Source: JAUZQZ01 sp964624255 (lineage in GTDB: Bacteria > Pseudomonadota > Zetaproteobacteria > Mariprofundales > Mariprofundaceae). From it: a DNA stretch of 64,000 nt. Numbering within the stretch: the stretch's first letter is position 1; each line of letters opens with the position of its first letter. The stretch is from contig CAZUWV010000001.1 of assembly GCA_964624255.1 (NCBI GenBank), positions 1 to 64,000 on the forward strand, read 5' to 3'. This document shows positions 33,050 through 40,282 of this stretch, in pieces. The notes beneath the pieces were generated by a model. It searched no databases and was not told where the DNA came from. It saw nothing but the letters and a program-made list of their open reading frames with translations. The translations under genes and the position numbers were made by a program.

Positions 33050-34921
33050 TTATTTTTCCAGGTCAAGCAAACGGGCGATGATGGCCTCTTTATCCAGTGC
33101 AAGGTCGTGCAGCACTTCGGCCTGGGTTCCGTGTGCCGGGAACGCATCCGGCATACCCATGTTGGCAAATGGCCCATGCCAACCGTGTGTCAGCGCCAAT
33201 GTCGCGATGGCTTCGCCGATGCCCCCCTCCGCCGCTCCTTCTTCTACTACGACCAGTGGTTTGTTTTTCTTCAGATGCGTCAGGATGCACGCTGTATCCA
33301 GTGGCTTGATAAAGCGAAGATTAATTAATGTCAGATCTTTGCCATCATCACCCATCTGATGTAGCGCTTCCACAGCCGCCAGAGCGTCATGGACGCGGCT
33401 GCCTACCGCTACGACGAGGCCGTCTTTCCCTTCTTTCAGCACGGTTGCTTTACCCATACCAAGTTCCTTTGGCGCTCCCGGATCGGCACCGGAGCCGCTA
33501 CCGCGCGGGTAACGAATAGCGCTCGGACCCTTTAGCCTGATGGCTGTCACCAGCATATCCGCCAGTTCGGCCTCATCCATGGGCGCCATGATTGTGAGGT
33601 TGGGAATGCAGCGTAGAAAAGCTATATCGAAGCTGCCTGCGTGCGTCGCGCCATCGGCACCCACCACCCCGGCTCGGTCCATACAGAAGACTACGGGGAG
33701 GTTCTGAATGCAGATGTCGTGAATAATCTGATCGTAGGCCCGTTGCATAAAAGTCGAATAAATAGCCACGACGGGCTTTAAGCCTTCCACGGCCAGACCA
33801 CCCGCGAATGTTACGGCATGCTGTTCGGCGATACCGACATCGAAGCAGCGATCAGGATGCCGCCTGGCAAAGCGGGAAAGACCGGTACCGCCCGGCATGG
33901 CCGCAGTAATAGCTACAATCCGGTCATCGTGGTCGGCCAGGTCGGCCAGGGTATCGGCGAATACCTGCGTGTAGGTGGGAGCTTGTCCCTTCGCCTTGAT
34001 CGGCTCGCCCGTTTCCATGTTGTAGGGGCCCAGGCCATGCCATGTTTCCGGGTCTTCTTCGGCAGGGGCGAACCCCAAGCCTTTCCGGGTGACGATATGC
34101 AACAGCACAGGACCATCCAGATTCTTGCAATTCTCCAGCGTGGGCAACAGGTGACGAAAATCATGGCCATCAATGGGACCAACATAACGGAATCCCATTT
34201 CTTCAAATAATGTACCGGGCATGACCATGCCCTTGACATGCTCTTCCAGCCGTTTCGCGGCCTCCAGGGCTGTCGGGACTTTCTCCAGCACCTTGCGCGT
34301 GGCATCCCGCACATTGGCGTAGGTTTTACCGGAAATCAGGCGGGCCAGGTAGGCGGACATCGAGCCAACATTGGGGGCGATGGACATTTCATTATCATTG
34401 AGAATGACCAAGAGCTGGCTTTTACTTTCTCCGGCATTGTTCAAACCCTCAAAAGCCATGCCGCCGGTCAACGCGCCATCGCCAATGACGGCGATGATAT
34501 GTTTGTGCTCTCTGTTAATATCGCGTCCGGTAGCCATGCCGAAGGCTGCGGATATTGAGGTGCAGGCGTGCCCGGCACCGAAGGGGTCATGTTCGGATTC
34601 GGTACGTTTGGTAAAGGCGGACAATCCGCCGCGCTGCCGGATGCCGGGCATTTGTTCCAGCCTTCCGGTCAGCATTTTGTGTGGATAGGCCTGATGCCCC
34701 ACGTCCCATATGATACGGTCACGGGGCGAATCAAACAGCCGGTGCAGGGCAATGGTCAGTTCCACCACGCCAAGTCCGGCACCCAGATGGCCGCCGATTG
34801 GCGCCAGTGTCTTGATAAGATAATCCCGCATTTCTGCCGCCAGGCGGGGAAGTTGTTCCACGCTCAGACGCTTGACGTCATCTGGCCCGTGAATACCGGA
34901 CAGTAGCGAAGGTCCGCTCAT
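33050..34921 (-). CDS. dxs: 1-deoxy-D-xylulose-5-phosphate synthase
   Basis: About 623 residues from the ATG at 34921; the open frame reaches 35002 but that part overlaps ispA and lacks homology. Thiamine-diphosphate motif GDGALTGGMAFEGLNNAG with NDNEMSIAPNVG, the substrate loop AGHACTSISAAFGMA and the C-terminal transketolase-type PRGSGSG and EEGAAEGGIGEAIA. It condenses pyruvate and glyceraldehyde-3-phosphate, the first step of the methylerythritol phosphate route to isoprenoids. It is the last gene of xseB-ispA-dxs, an order conserved widely in proteobacteria. No strong ribosome site is visible, suggesting translation coupled to ispA. Confidence 0.97.
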   Translation of the reverse strand: MSGPSLLSGIHGPDDVKRLSVEQLPRLAAEMRDYLIKTLAPIGGHLGAGLGVVELTIALHRLFDSPRDRIIWDVGHQAYPHKMLTGRLEQMPGIRQRGGLSAFTKRTESEHDPFGAGHACTSISAAFGMATGRDINREHKHIIAVIGDGALTGGMAFEGLNNAGESKSQLLVILNDNEMSIAPNVGSMSAYLARLISGKTYANVRDATRKVLEKVPTALEAAKRLEEHVKGMVMPGTLFEEMGFRYVGPIDGHDFRHLLPTLENCKNLDGPVLLHIVTRKGLGFAPAEEDPETWHGLGPYNMETGEPIKAKGQAPTYTQVFADTLADLADHDDRIVAITAAMPGGTGLSRFARRHPDRCFDVGIAEQHAVTFAGGLAVEGLKPVVAIYSTFMQRAYDQIIHDICIQNLPVVFCMDRAGVVGADGATHAGSFDIAFLRCIPNLTIMAPMDEAELADMLVTAIRLKGPSAIRYPRGSGSGADPGAPKELGMGKATVLKEGKDGLVVAVGSRVHDALAAVEALHQMGDDGKDLTLINLRFIKPLDTACILTHLKKNKPLVVVEEGAAEGGIGEAIATLALTHGWHGPFANMGMPDAFPAHGTQAEVLHDLALDKEAIIARLLDLEK

Positions 34922-34949
34922 GATGACGTCGTCGCAATAAGTATGGTGC

Positions 34950-35840
34950 TCATTTCTTTCTCTCCCGAATGTAAGCGGCAAGTGCCGCCAGGCGTGCGCC
35001 ATTCTCGCCCAAAGGCACTAGGGCCTCAACCGCAAGACACAGCATCTCGTCTGCAATTTCGCGGGCACGTTCCAGGCCGAGCAGAGACACATAGGTAGCC
35101 TTATGTTGCGTGGCATCCTTGCCCGGACTTTTCCCCAGCACCTCGCTGCTGCCCGTCGCATCCAGAATATCATCGGCAATTTGAAACAGTAGCCCGACAG
35201 CTTTACCGTAGCGGCAGCATGCGTCCACCCTTGTCGTATCCGCGCGCGCCAGCATGGCGCCTGTTTCACAGCAATAGCGCAGTAAATCTCCGGTCTTGCG
35301 GACATGGATGCGTTCGACTTCCAACACATCCTGCACCGTTTTCTCTTCAGCCAGCATATCCAGCATCTGGCCGCCAACCATACCCTGAGCTCCCGCAGCC
35401 AATGCGAGATGACCGACGAGTTCTACGCGCAAGCCCGCCGATACATCCACTTCCGTCAATAATTCAAAACTCAGGCATTGCAATGCATCGGCGGCAAGTA
35501 TGGCGGATGCCTCATCGAACTGCTTGTGGCAGGTCGGTCTTCCGCGCCGCAGATCATCATCGTCCATGCAGGGTAAATCATCATGAATGAGCGAATAGGT
35601 GTGCATACATTCAACGCTCATCATGGCTGGCATGATTTCACCCTCTCCACAGCAGGCCGAAAAACATTCCTGCATGAGCGACGGACGGATACGCTTGCCG
35701 CCAGCCATCAGGCTGTAATGCATGGCTTCCCGCAGGCGTTCAGGAATACATTTCGCACGCGCCGCGAACATCGTATCAAGCGCCGCATTGGTTTCTACCG
35801 CACACTGCTCCAGCCGTTGCTGTGGCGTATATTTATTCAT
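34950..35840 (-). CDS. ispA: farnesyl diphosphate synthase
   Basis: 296-residue short-chain trans-prenyltransferase. The first aspartate-rich motif is HDDLPCMDDDDLRRGRPTCH, the second is FQIADDILDATGSSEVLGKS, and GGKRIRP near the N-terminus binds isopentenyl diphosphate. It makes C15 farnesyl diphosphate for quinones, undecaprenol and, given HpnA, possibly hopanoids. It overlaps xseB by eight bases upstream and is followed by dxs, so the three are one operon. Confidence 0.96.
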   Translation of the reverse strand: MNKYTPQQRLEQCAVETNAALDTMFAARAKCIPERLREAMHYSLMAGGKRIRPSLMQECFSACCGEGEIMPAMMSVECMHTYSLIHDDLPCMDDDDLRRGRPTCHKQFDEASAILAADALQCLSFELLTEVDVSAGLRVELVGHLALAAGAQGMVGGQMLDMLAEEKTVQDVLEVERIHVRKTGDLLRYCCETGAMLARADTTRVDACCRYGKAVGLLFQIADDILDATGSSEVLGKSPGKDATQHKATYVSLLGLERAREIADEMLCLAVEALVPLGENGARLAALAAYIRERKK

Positions 35841-36051
35841 TTTTATCGAGGACCTGAAGCCGCTGGTCGGCTGAATCCAGCAAGGCTTCGCAATGGCGGG
35901 TCAGTTTCACGCCTTCTTCAAAGGCAGCCACGCTCCCTTCAAGCGACAATTGGCCGGATTCGAGTTTTTCGACCAGCGCATTCAAGCGCTTCAATGTCTG
36001 TTCAAAGCCCGGATCGGCTGCTTCGCTACGGGAAGATATTGATTCAGTCAC
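35833..36051 (-). CDS. xseB: exodeoxyribonuclease VII small subunit
   Basis: 72 residues, GTG start. The conserved core FEQTLKRLNALVEKLESGQLSLEGS and FEEGVKLTRHCEALLDSAD match XseB, which binds the long coiled-coil arm of XseA. The large subunit is not in the window. First gene of the xseB-ispA-dxs operon, overlapping ispA by eight bases. The upstream 36052-36222 gap holds repeat fragments, so the operon promoter lies in or beyond them. Confidence 0.93.
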   Translation of the reverse strand: MTESISSRSEAADPGFEQTLKRLNALVEKLESGQLSLEGSVAAFEEGVKLTRHCEALLDSADQRLQVLDKNE

Positions 36052-36066
36052 ACGCTACTCCAAATG

Positions 36067-36139
36067 CCCAAAAGTCCGACAGGCTTCTGGCCTGCGCTAT
36101 TCGTAATCATCACGAGGATTGATGAATAGCGCAGGCCAG
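36067..36139. repeat. family C end plus short palindromic family A derivative
   Basis: 36067-36086 (CCCAAAAGTCCGACAGGCTT) is the outer end of family C. It runs into CTGGCCTGCGCTATTC (36087-36102), a 21-base spacer with ATCATCACGAGGATTGAT, and GAATAGCGCAGGCCAG (36124-36139). These 16-bp arms are perfectly inverted and match family A termini, with a shortened interior. It lies between divergent xseB and lipB and could influence either promoter. Confidence 0.65.
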
Positions 36140-36222
36140 TTTCGGCTATTGTAGGGCGTAAGCGGGACGGGTCAATGCGGGCGAACTTCATTTCCATTGT
36201 CGATAGCTGATAGTATCGGCGG

Positions 36223-36879
36223 ATGGACAATGATGGTGAGGGCCTGCGCGTTATCCGGCATGCGCAACAGGGTTATGCAGATTCCATCGCCGAACAGGAG
36301 GCGGAAGTTAACCGTGTACTCGACGGTGCGGCTGTGTCCTGCGTGATTCTGACTGAACACCCTCCCCTGTTCACCCTCGGTACATCCGGCCATAGGGGCG
36401 ATATTCTGCTACAGGATATTGGCGAGGAACACATGGAGGTATTTGAAACGGGGCGCGGTGGCGAAGCCACCTATCATGGGCCAGGGCAACTGGTCGCTTA
36501 TGTGATTGCGGATTTGCGCGAAGAGCGGGATTTACACAAACATGTATGGCGCCTGGAAGAGATGGCGATTCGTACATTGGCTGATTTCGACATTATCGCG
36601 GGGCGCAGTGAGCGCGGTATAGGTGTATGGGTTGATGGTAAAAAGATTGCCGCCATTGGCGTGCGCTGTCGCAAGTGGGTCAGTTACCATGGCGTGGCGC
36701 TGAACATCGCACCCAACCTCAAACATTTTTCCGGCATTGTACCCTGTGGCATGCACGACGCGCCGGTGACCTCCATGCAAAAAGTCGGAATCTGTGCTGA
36801 CAGAAACGAAGTGGAGAAGTATTTATTACCGCACGCCCACAGATTGTTCCGGTCTGCCCGGACTATCGACATTCGCTGA
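36223..36879 (+). CDS. lipB: octanoyl-[acyl-carrier-protein]:protein N-octanoyltransferase
   Basis: 218 residues. The family blocks are RGGEATYHGPGQLVAYVI, the catalytic Lys in GKKIAAIGVRCRKWVSYHGVALNI and the catalytic Cys in SGIVPCGM. LipB moves octanoate from ACP to lipoyl domains of E2 and GcvH proteins; LipA, usually next to it, is not found here. ATG at 36223. Downstream 36880-37036 shows no recognisable gene, then a family A element. Confidence 0.95.
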   Translation: MDNDGEGLRVIRHAQQGYADSIAEQEAEVNRVLDGAAVSCVILTEHPPLFTLGTSGHRGDILLQDIGEEHMEVFETGRGGEATYHGPGQLVAYVIADLREERDLHKHVWRLEEMAIRTLADFDIIAGRSERGIGVWVDGKKIAAIGVRCRKWVSYHGVALNIAPNLKHFSGIVPCGMHDAPVTSMQKVGICADRNEVEKYLLPHAHRLFRSARTIDIR

Positions 36880-37036
36880 AAAGCAATTTGCGCGCCAAGG
36901 CCCGGCGCACGAGTGCGGGATTGACCATAGCCAATTCAAACGGACACAACGCCCGCCATTACTTGCCCGAAAGGAGTCCTTGCACACGGATCATACTGCG
37001 TTGCGGATAACCCTTATCTGTGCACTGCGCCTTGCC

Positions 37037-37204
37037 CTAGCCTGGACTATTCATAAATGCTGCCGCGCCCTTGCTTGTTCCTTTGTTCGCACCGAATCCC
37101 TCGTCGGTCGTCCGTATGCATGGCTGCGGCCTCCTTCCTCGGAATCCGTTGCAAACAAAGGTTCGGCGCAATCATCGCGGCGATTTATGAATAGTTCAGG
37201 CTAG
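37037..37204. repeat. family A element, complete copy 4, providing the yaaA stop
   Basis: Left end CTAGCCTGGACTATTCATAA; right end, read on the other strand, CTAGCCTGAACTATTCATAA. The inverted repeats continue for about 28 bases. The interior has CGCACCGAATCCCTCGTCGG and GTATGCATGGCTGCGGCC. It is 168 bp and has no coding capacity. On the minus strand the bases GAA-CTA-GCC-TGA at its edge are the last codons and stop of yaaA. Confidence 0.85.
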
Positions 37205-37981
37205 TTCCCTGGCAAAGACCCATGCTGACGCTGAAGACATATCAGGTCGGTAGTGATAACCGGCCTGGTTAAACTGTTTGATATCCTCGGGTATGTCGAT
37301 GCGGTTCCTGATGACAAACCGGCTCATCAGGCCGCGGGCCTTTTTTGCATGGATACCGATGGTTTTATAGCCACCATCCTTTTGCTCCTTGAACTGAACG
37401 TGAATCATGCGCCCGGACAGCCGCAAGGGCTGCACTGCTTTTGCATACTCATTGGAGGCCAGGTTAATCAGTGTGGAGGTACCCTGTTTCGACATTGCCT
37501 GATCCAGGGCATCGGTGATGCGCCGTCCCCAGAATGCATATAAATCCCTGCCGCGCGCATTGGACAGTCGCGTCCCCATCTCTAGACGATAGGCCTGCAT
37601 CAAATCCAGTGGCTGTAACAGGCCGTACAGCCCTGAAAGGATGCGCAAGTGGTCCTGCGCGAAATGTATATCCGCCTCGTTTAAACTATCGGCATCCAGT
37701 GCGGCGTAAACATCGCCGCGAAAGGCAAACAGTGCCTGTTTGGCGTTTCCCAGCGTGAACGGCATATGCCAGTAGCGATAACGTCGCGCATTTAATATAG
37801 CAAGACGGGGGCTGATTTTCATCAACCGGCCGAGCTCTTCAGCAGACATCATCCGCAAACTCTTCACCAATTCCCGCGAGTCATCCGGAAATTTCGGTGT
37901 GGTAAATGTGGAGACCGGCGCTGGTGTTTCAATATCCAGCTTCTTGGCCGGAGCAATCATCATCAACATGGAAGGCAACAT
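37196..37981 (-). CDS. yaaA: YaaA-family peroxide stress protein
   Basis: About 261 residues. It shows the YaaA core: MIAPAKKLDIETPAP, KISPRLAILNARRY, LFAFRGDVYAALDAD, HLRILSGLYGLLQPLDLMQA, YRLEMGTRLSNARG, NLASNEYAKAVQP and KKARGLMSRFVI. In E. coli YaaA limits free iron during peroxide stress and binds DNA. I chose ATG 37981 because GGAG lies eight bases upstream; ATG 37969 gives the closer family N-terminus and an open frame continues to 38089. The last residues and the TGA stop lie inside a family A repeat end, so the natural C-terminus was probably replaced. Divergent from ilvC. Confidence 0.92.
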   Translation of the reverse strand: MLPSMLMMIAPAKKLDIETPAPVSTFTTPKFPDDSRELVKSLRMMSAEELGRLMKISPRLAILNARRYRYWHMPFTLGNAKQALFAFRGDVYAALDADSLNEADIHFAQDHLRILSGLYGLLQPLDLMQAYRLEMGTRLSNARGRDLYAFWGRRITDALDQAMSKQGTSTLINLASNEYAKAVQPLRLSGRMIHVQFKEQKDGGYKTIGIHAKKARGLMSRFVIRNRIDIPEDIKQFNQAGYHYRPDMSSASAWVFARELA

Positions 37982-38092
37982 ATCGCCGCTCCGCCTTTTC
38001 GGCAATGGCTTGCAACTAAAAAGATGAAGTTCGGCGGAAAAGATACTATCCTGCGCACCCTTTTTTAATTTAACAGCACAGGAGAGCAAGCC

Positions 38093-39115
38093 ATGGCAAT
38101 GACCGTTTACTATGATGATGATGCCGATCTTTCAATTGTTCGGAGTAAAAAAGTAAGTATTTTGGGATATGGTTCTCAGGGGCATGCCCATGCCCTGAAC
38201 CTGAAAGAATCCGGCGTGGATATCACTGTGGGCCTGCGTAAGCATTCCGCATCCTGGCCCAAAGCAGAGACTGCCGGATTACGGGTGACTGAAATTGCTG
38301 ACGCTGTAAAAGGTGCCGACGTTGTCATGGTATTGCTGCCGGATGAGAATCAGGCGCAGGTATACCGTGAGTCTATCGAACCGAATATCAAGAAAGGCGC
38401 AGCACTGGCCTTTGCGCATGGTTTTAATATCCATTTTGCCACCATCAAACCGCGCGATGATCTGGATGTGATTATGATTGCACCCAAGGGACCGGGGCAT
38501 CTGGTGCGCCATACCTTTACCGAAGGTGGCGGCGTACCGAGTCTGATTGCCGTGGACCAGGATGCCTCCGGCCATGCCAAGGCACTGGCACTTTCCTATG
38601 CCAGGGCGAATGGTGGCACCCGCGCTGGTGTGATTGAAACCAATTTCCGCGATGAATGCGAAACTGATCTGTTTGGTGAGCAGGCCGTGCTTTGCGGTGG
38701 TTTGACGGCATTGATTACAGCCGGTTTCGAGACGCTGACGGAAGCGGGCTATCCGCCCGAAATGGCCTATTTCGAGTGCCTGCATGAAGTGAAGCTCATT
38801 GTGGATCTGATTTATGAAGGTGGAATCGCCAATATGCGTTATTCCATCTCCAACACGGCTGAATATGGCGATCTCACCCGTGGTCCGCGCGTGGTGAACG
38901 AAGAAACCAAGGTAGAGATGAAGCGGATATTGAAGGAGATCCAGTCTGGTGAGTTTGCTCGCGAATTCGTGGAAGAGTGTAATTCTGGCAAGATTTCCAT
39001 GAACGCCAAGCGCAGGTTGGCCTCCGAACATGAAATCGAGCGTGTCGGTAAACAACTCCGTTCGATGATGAGCTGGATCGGCCAGTCCAGGATTGTGGAC
39101 AAGTCGAAAAACTAA
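38093..39115 (+). CDS. ilvC: ketol-acid reductoisomerase (NADP+), class I
   Basis: 340 residues with the N-terminal Rossmann domain (VSILGYGSQGHAHALNLKES, NADPH-binding RKHSAS loop) and the knotted C-terminal domain with metal ligands in ETDLFGEQAVLCGG and ECLHEVKLIVDLIYEGG. It converts acetolactate derivatives in valine and isoleucine synthesis. ATG 38093 has AGGAG ten bases upstream. ilvIH are not adjacent; leuCD at 21 kb are the only other branched-chain genes. It converges on nrdB with 48 bp between and no clear terminator. Confidence 0.97.
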   Translation: MAMTVYYDDDADLSIVRSKKVSILGYGSQGHAHALNLKESGVDITVGLRKHSASWPKAETAGLRVTEIADAVKGADVVMVLLPDENQAQVYRESIEPNIKKGAALAFAHGFNIHFATIKPRDDLDVIMIAPKGPGHLVRHTFTEGGGVPSLIAVDQDASGHAKALALSYARANGGTRAGVIETNFRDECETDLFGEQAVLCGGLTALITAGFETLTEAGYPPEMAYFECLHEVKLIVDLIYEGGIANMRYSISNTAEYGDLTRGPRVVNEETKVEMKRILKEIQSGEFAREFVEECNSGKISMNAKRRLASEHEIERVGKQLRSMMSWIGQSRIVDKSKN

Positions 39116-39163
39116 CGCGGATACCGGGGAGTCGTGAACAAATTAGGTTAAGTGGCTCAGATA

Positions 39164-40270
39164 CTAAGTCCAATTCAAGCCTCCACCGGTTTGATATTCA
39201 GTGACCCGCGTTTCAAAGAAGTTCTTTTCCTTTTTAAGGTTGGCCTGCTCATCCAGCCAGGGTAGCGCGTTGTCCGCATCTGGGAATGGCTCTTCCATGT
39301 CCATCTGTCTGGCTCTGCGGTTAGCAATAAAGCGGAATTGTCGGATGTGGTCTTTGGCGCTATAGCCTAAAATTGGCTCCGGTAGCAAGTAGCGGGCATA
39401 GCCATGTTCCGCCTCTTCCGCTTCTTCCCACATTTCGCGTACAAGCTTTTTATCCAGCCCAATATTTTCTTCACGCATGATCTGGCGAACTACGCGGATG
39501 CCGAAGCCGGCATGCATCACCTCATCGCGCATAATGTATTGTAGTTGCTCCGCAGTACCCTTCATCAGTCCTCGGCGTTGCAGTGAAAAAATGGGTGAAA
39601 AACCATTGTAGAACCAACTGCCCTCAAACACGGCTGCAAAGAAAAAATAAGAGAGTACAAAATTATGCAACTCATCTCTGTCGGACAGATTAATATGTGA
39701 GCGTAATATCGAATTCATCCGTCTGTTGGCGATCTGGATCTTGTGGCTGATTGCGGGTACAACACGATAACGATTGTAAATCTCGCTTTGGTCCAAACCG
39801 ATGGATTCAATGCAATGCTGGTATGTCCAGGTATGCAATGCTTCCTCATAGACCTGGCGCGCCTGATAAATTTGCAACTCTGGCGCAGTCATCTTCTCCA
39901 TCACTGCAAGACCGATATTGCGCATCGCCAAAATGTCCGATGTAGTCAGATAGGCGAGCACATTCTCATACACATGCTTTTCTTCCAGCGTCAGCTTGTG
40001 ATGATAATCATGCACATCCTGATTCATGTTGATATCCAGCGGTGTCCAGTGGTTTTTGTTGGCATTCAAGAAATATTGCCACGCCCACGGATAACGGAAT
40101 GGCGCGAGCTGGTTGATATCGCCCATACCACCGACTACCCTTTTATCTTCAGCACGGATGGGCCGCAAATCCTGTGCCGGTAAAGTTTCTGTCTCTGCCA
40201 TTCCTGTATCGGCTTCGGCGGTACCATCCGATGGTTTTATGGTGTCGAGCGGATTATCCCAGTTTAACAT
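39164..40270 (-). CDS. nrdB: ribonucleotide reductase class Ia, small subunit
   Basis: 368 residues. Diiron ligands are visible in LTTSDILAM, YEEALHTWTYQH, FEGSWFYNGF and MRDEVMHAGFGIR. The radical tyrosine is retained: the E-x-x-H-x-x-x-Y spacing of EALHTWTY equals E115/H118/Y122 of E. coli, so this is a canonical tyrosyl-radical R2 and not a Mn/Fe R2c. The C-terminal tail TEYQTGGGLNWT should bind NrdA. It lies 12 bases downstream of nrdA, in the same operon. Confidence 0.96.
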   Translation of the reverse strand: MLNWDNPLDTIKPSDGTAEADTGMAETETLPAQDLRPIRAEDKRVVGGMGDINQLAPFRYPWAWQYFLNANKNHWTPLDINMNQDVHDYHHKLTLEEKHVYENVLAYLTTSDILAMRNIGLAVMEKMTAPELQIYQARQVYEEALHTWTYQHCIESIGLDQSEIYNRYRVVPAISHKIQIANRRMNSILRSHINLSDRDELHNFVLSYFFFAAVFEGSWFYNGFSPIFSLQRRGLMKGTAEQLQYIMRDEVMHAGFGIRVVRQIMREENIGLDKKLVREMWEEAEEAEHGYARYLLPEPILGYSAKDHIRQFRFIANRRARQMDMEEPFPDADNALPWLDEQANLKKEKNFFETRVTEYQTGGGLNWT

Positions 40271-40282
40271 TGAATATTCCCC

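Noticed and set aside
36794..37204. 136-codon frame after lipB
   Set aside because: It starts inside lipB and runs through unrecognised DNA and a family A repeat; no homology or ribosome site. Similar frames recur in each repeat copy.
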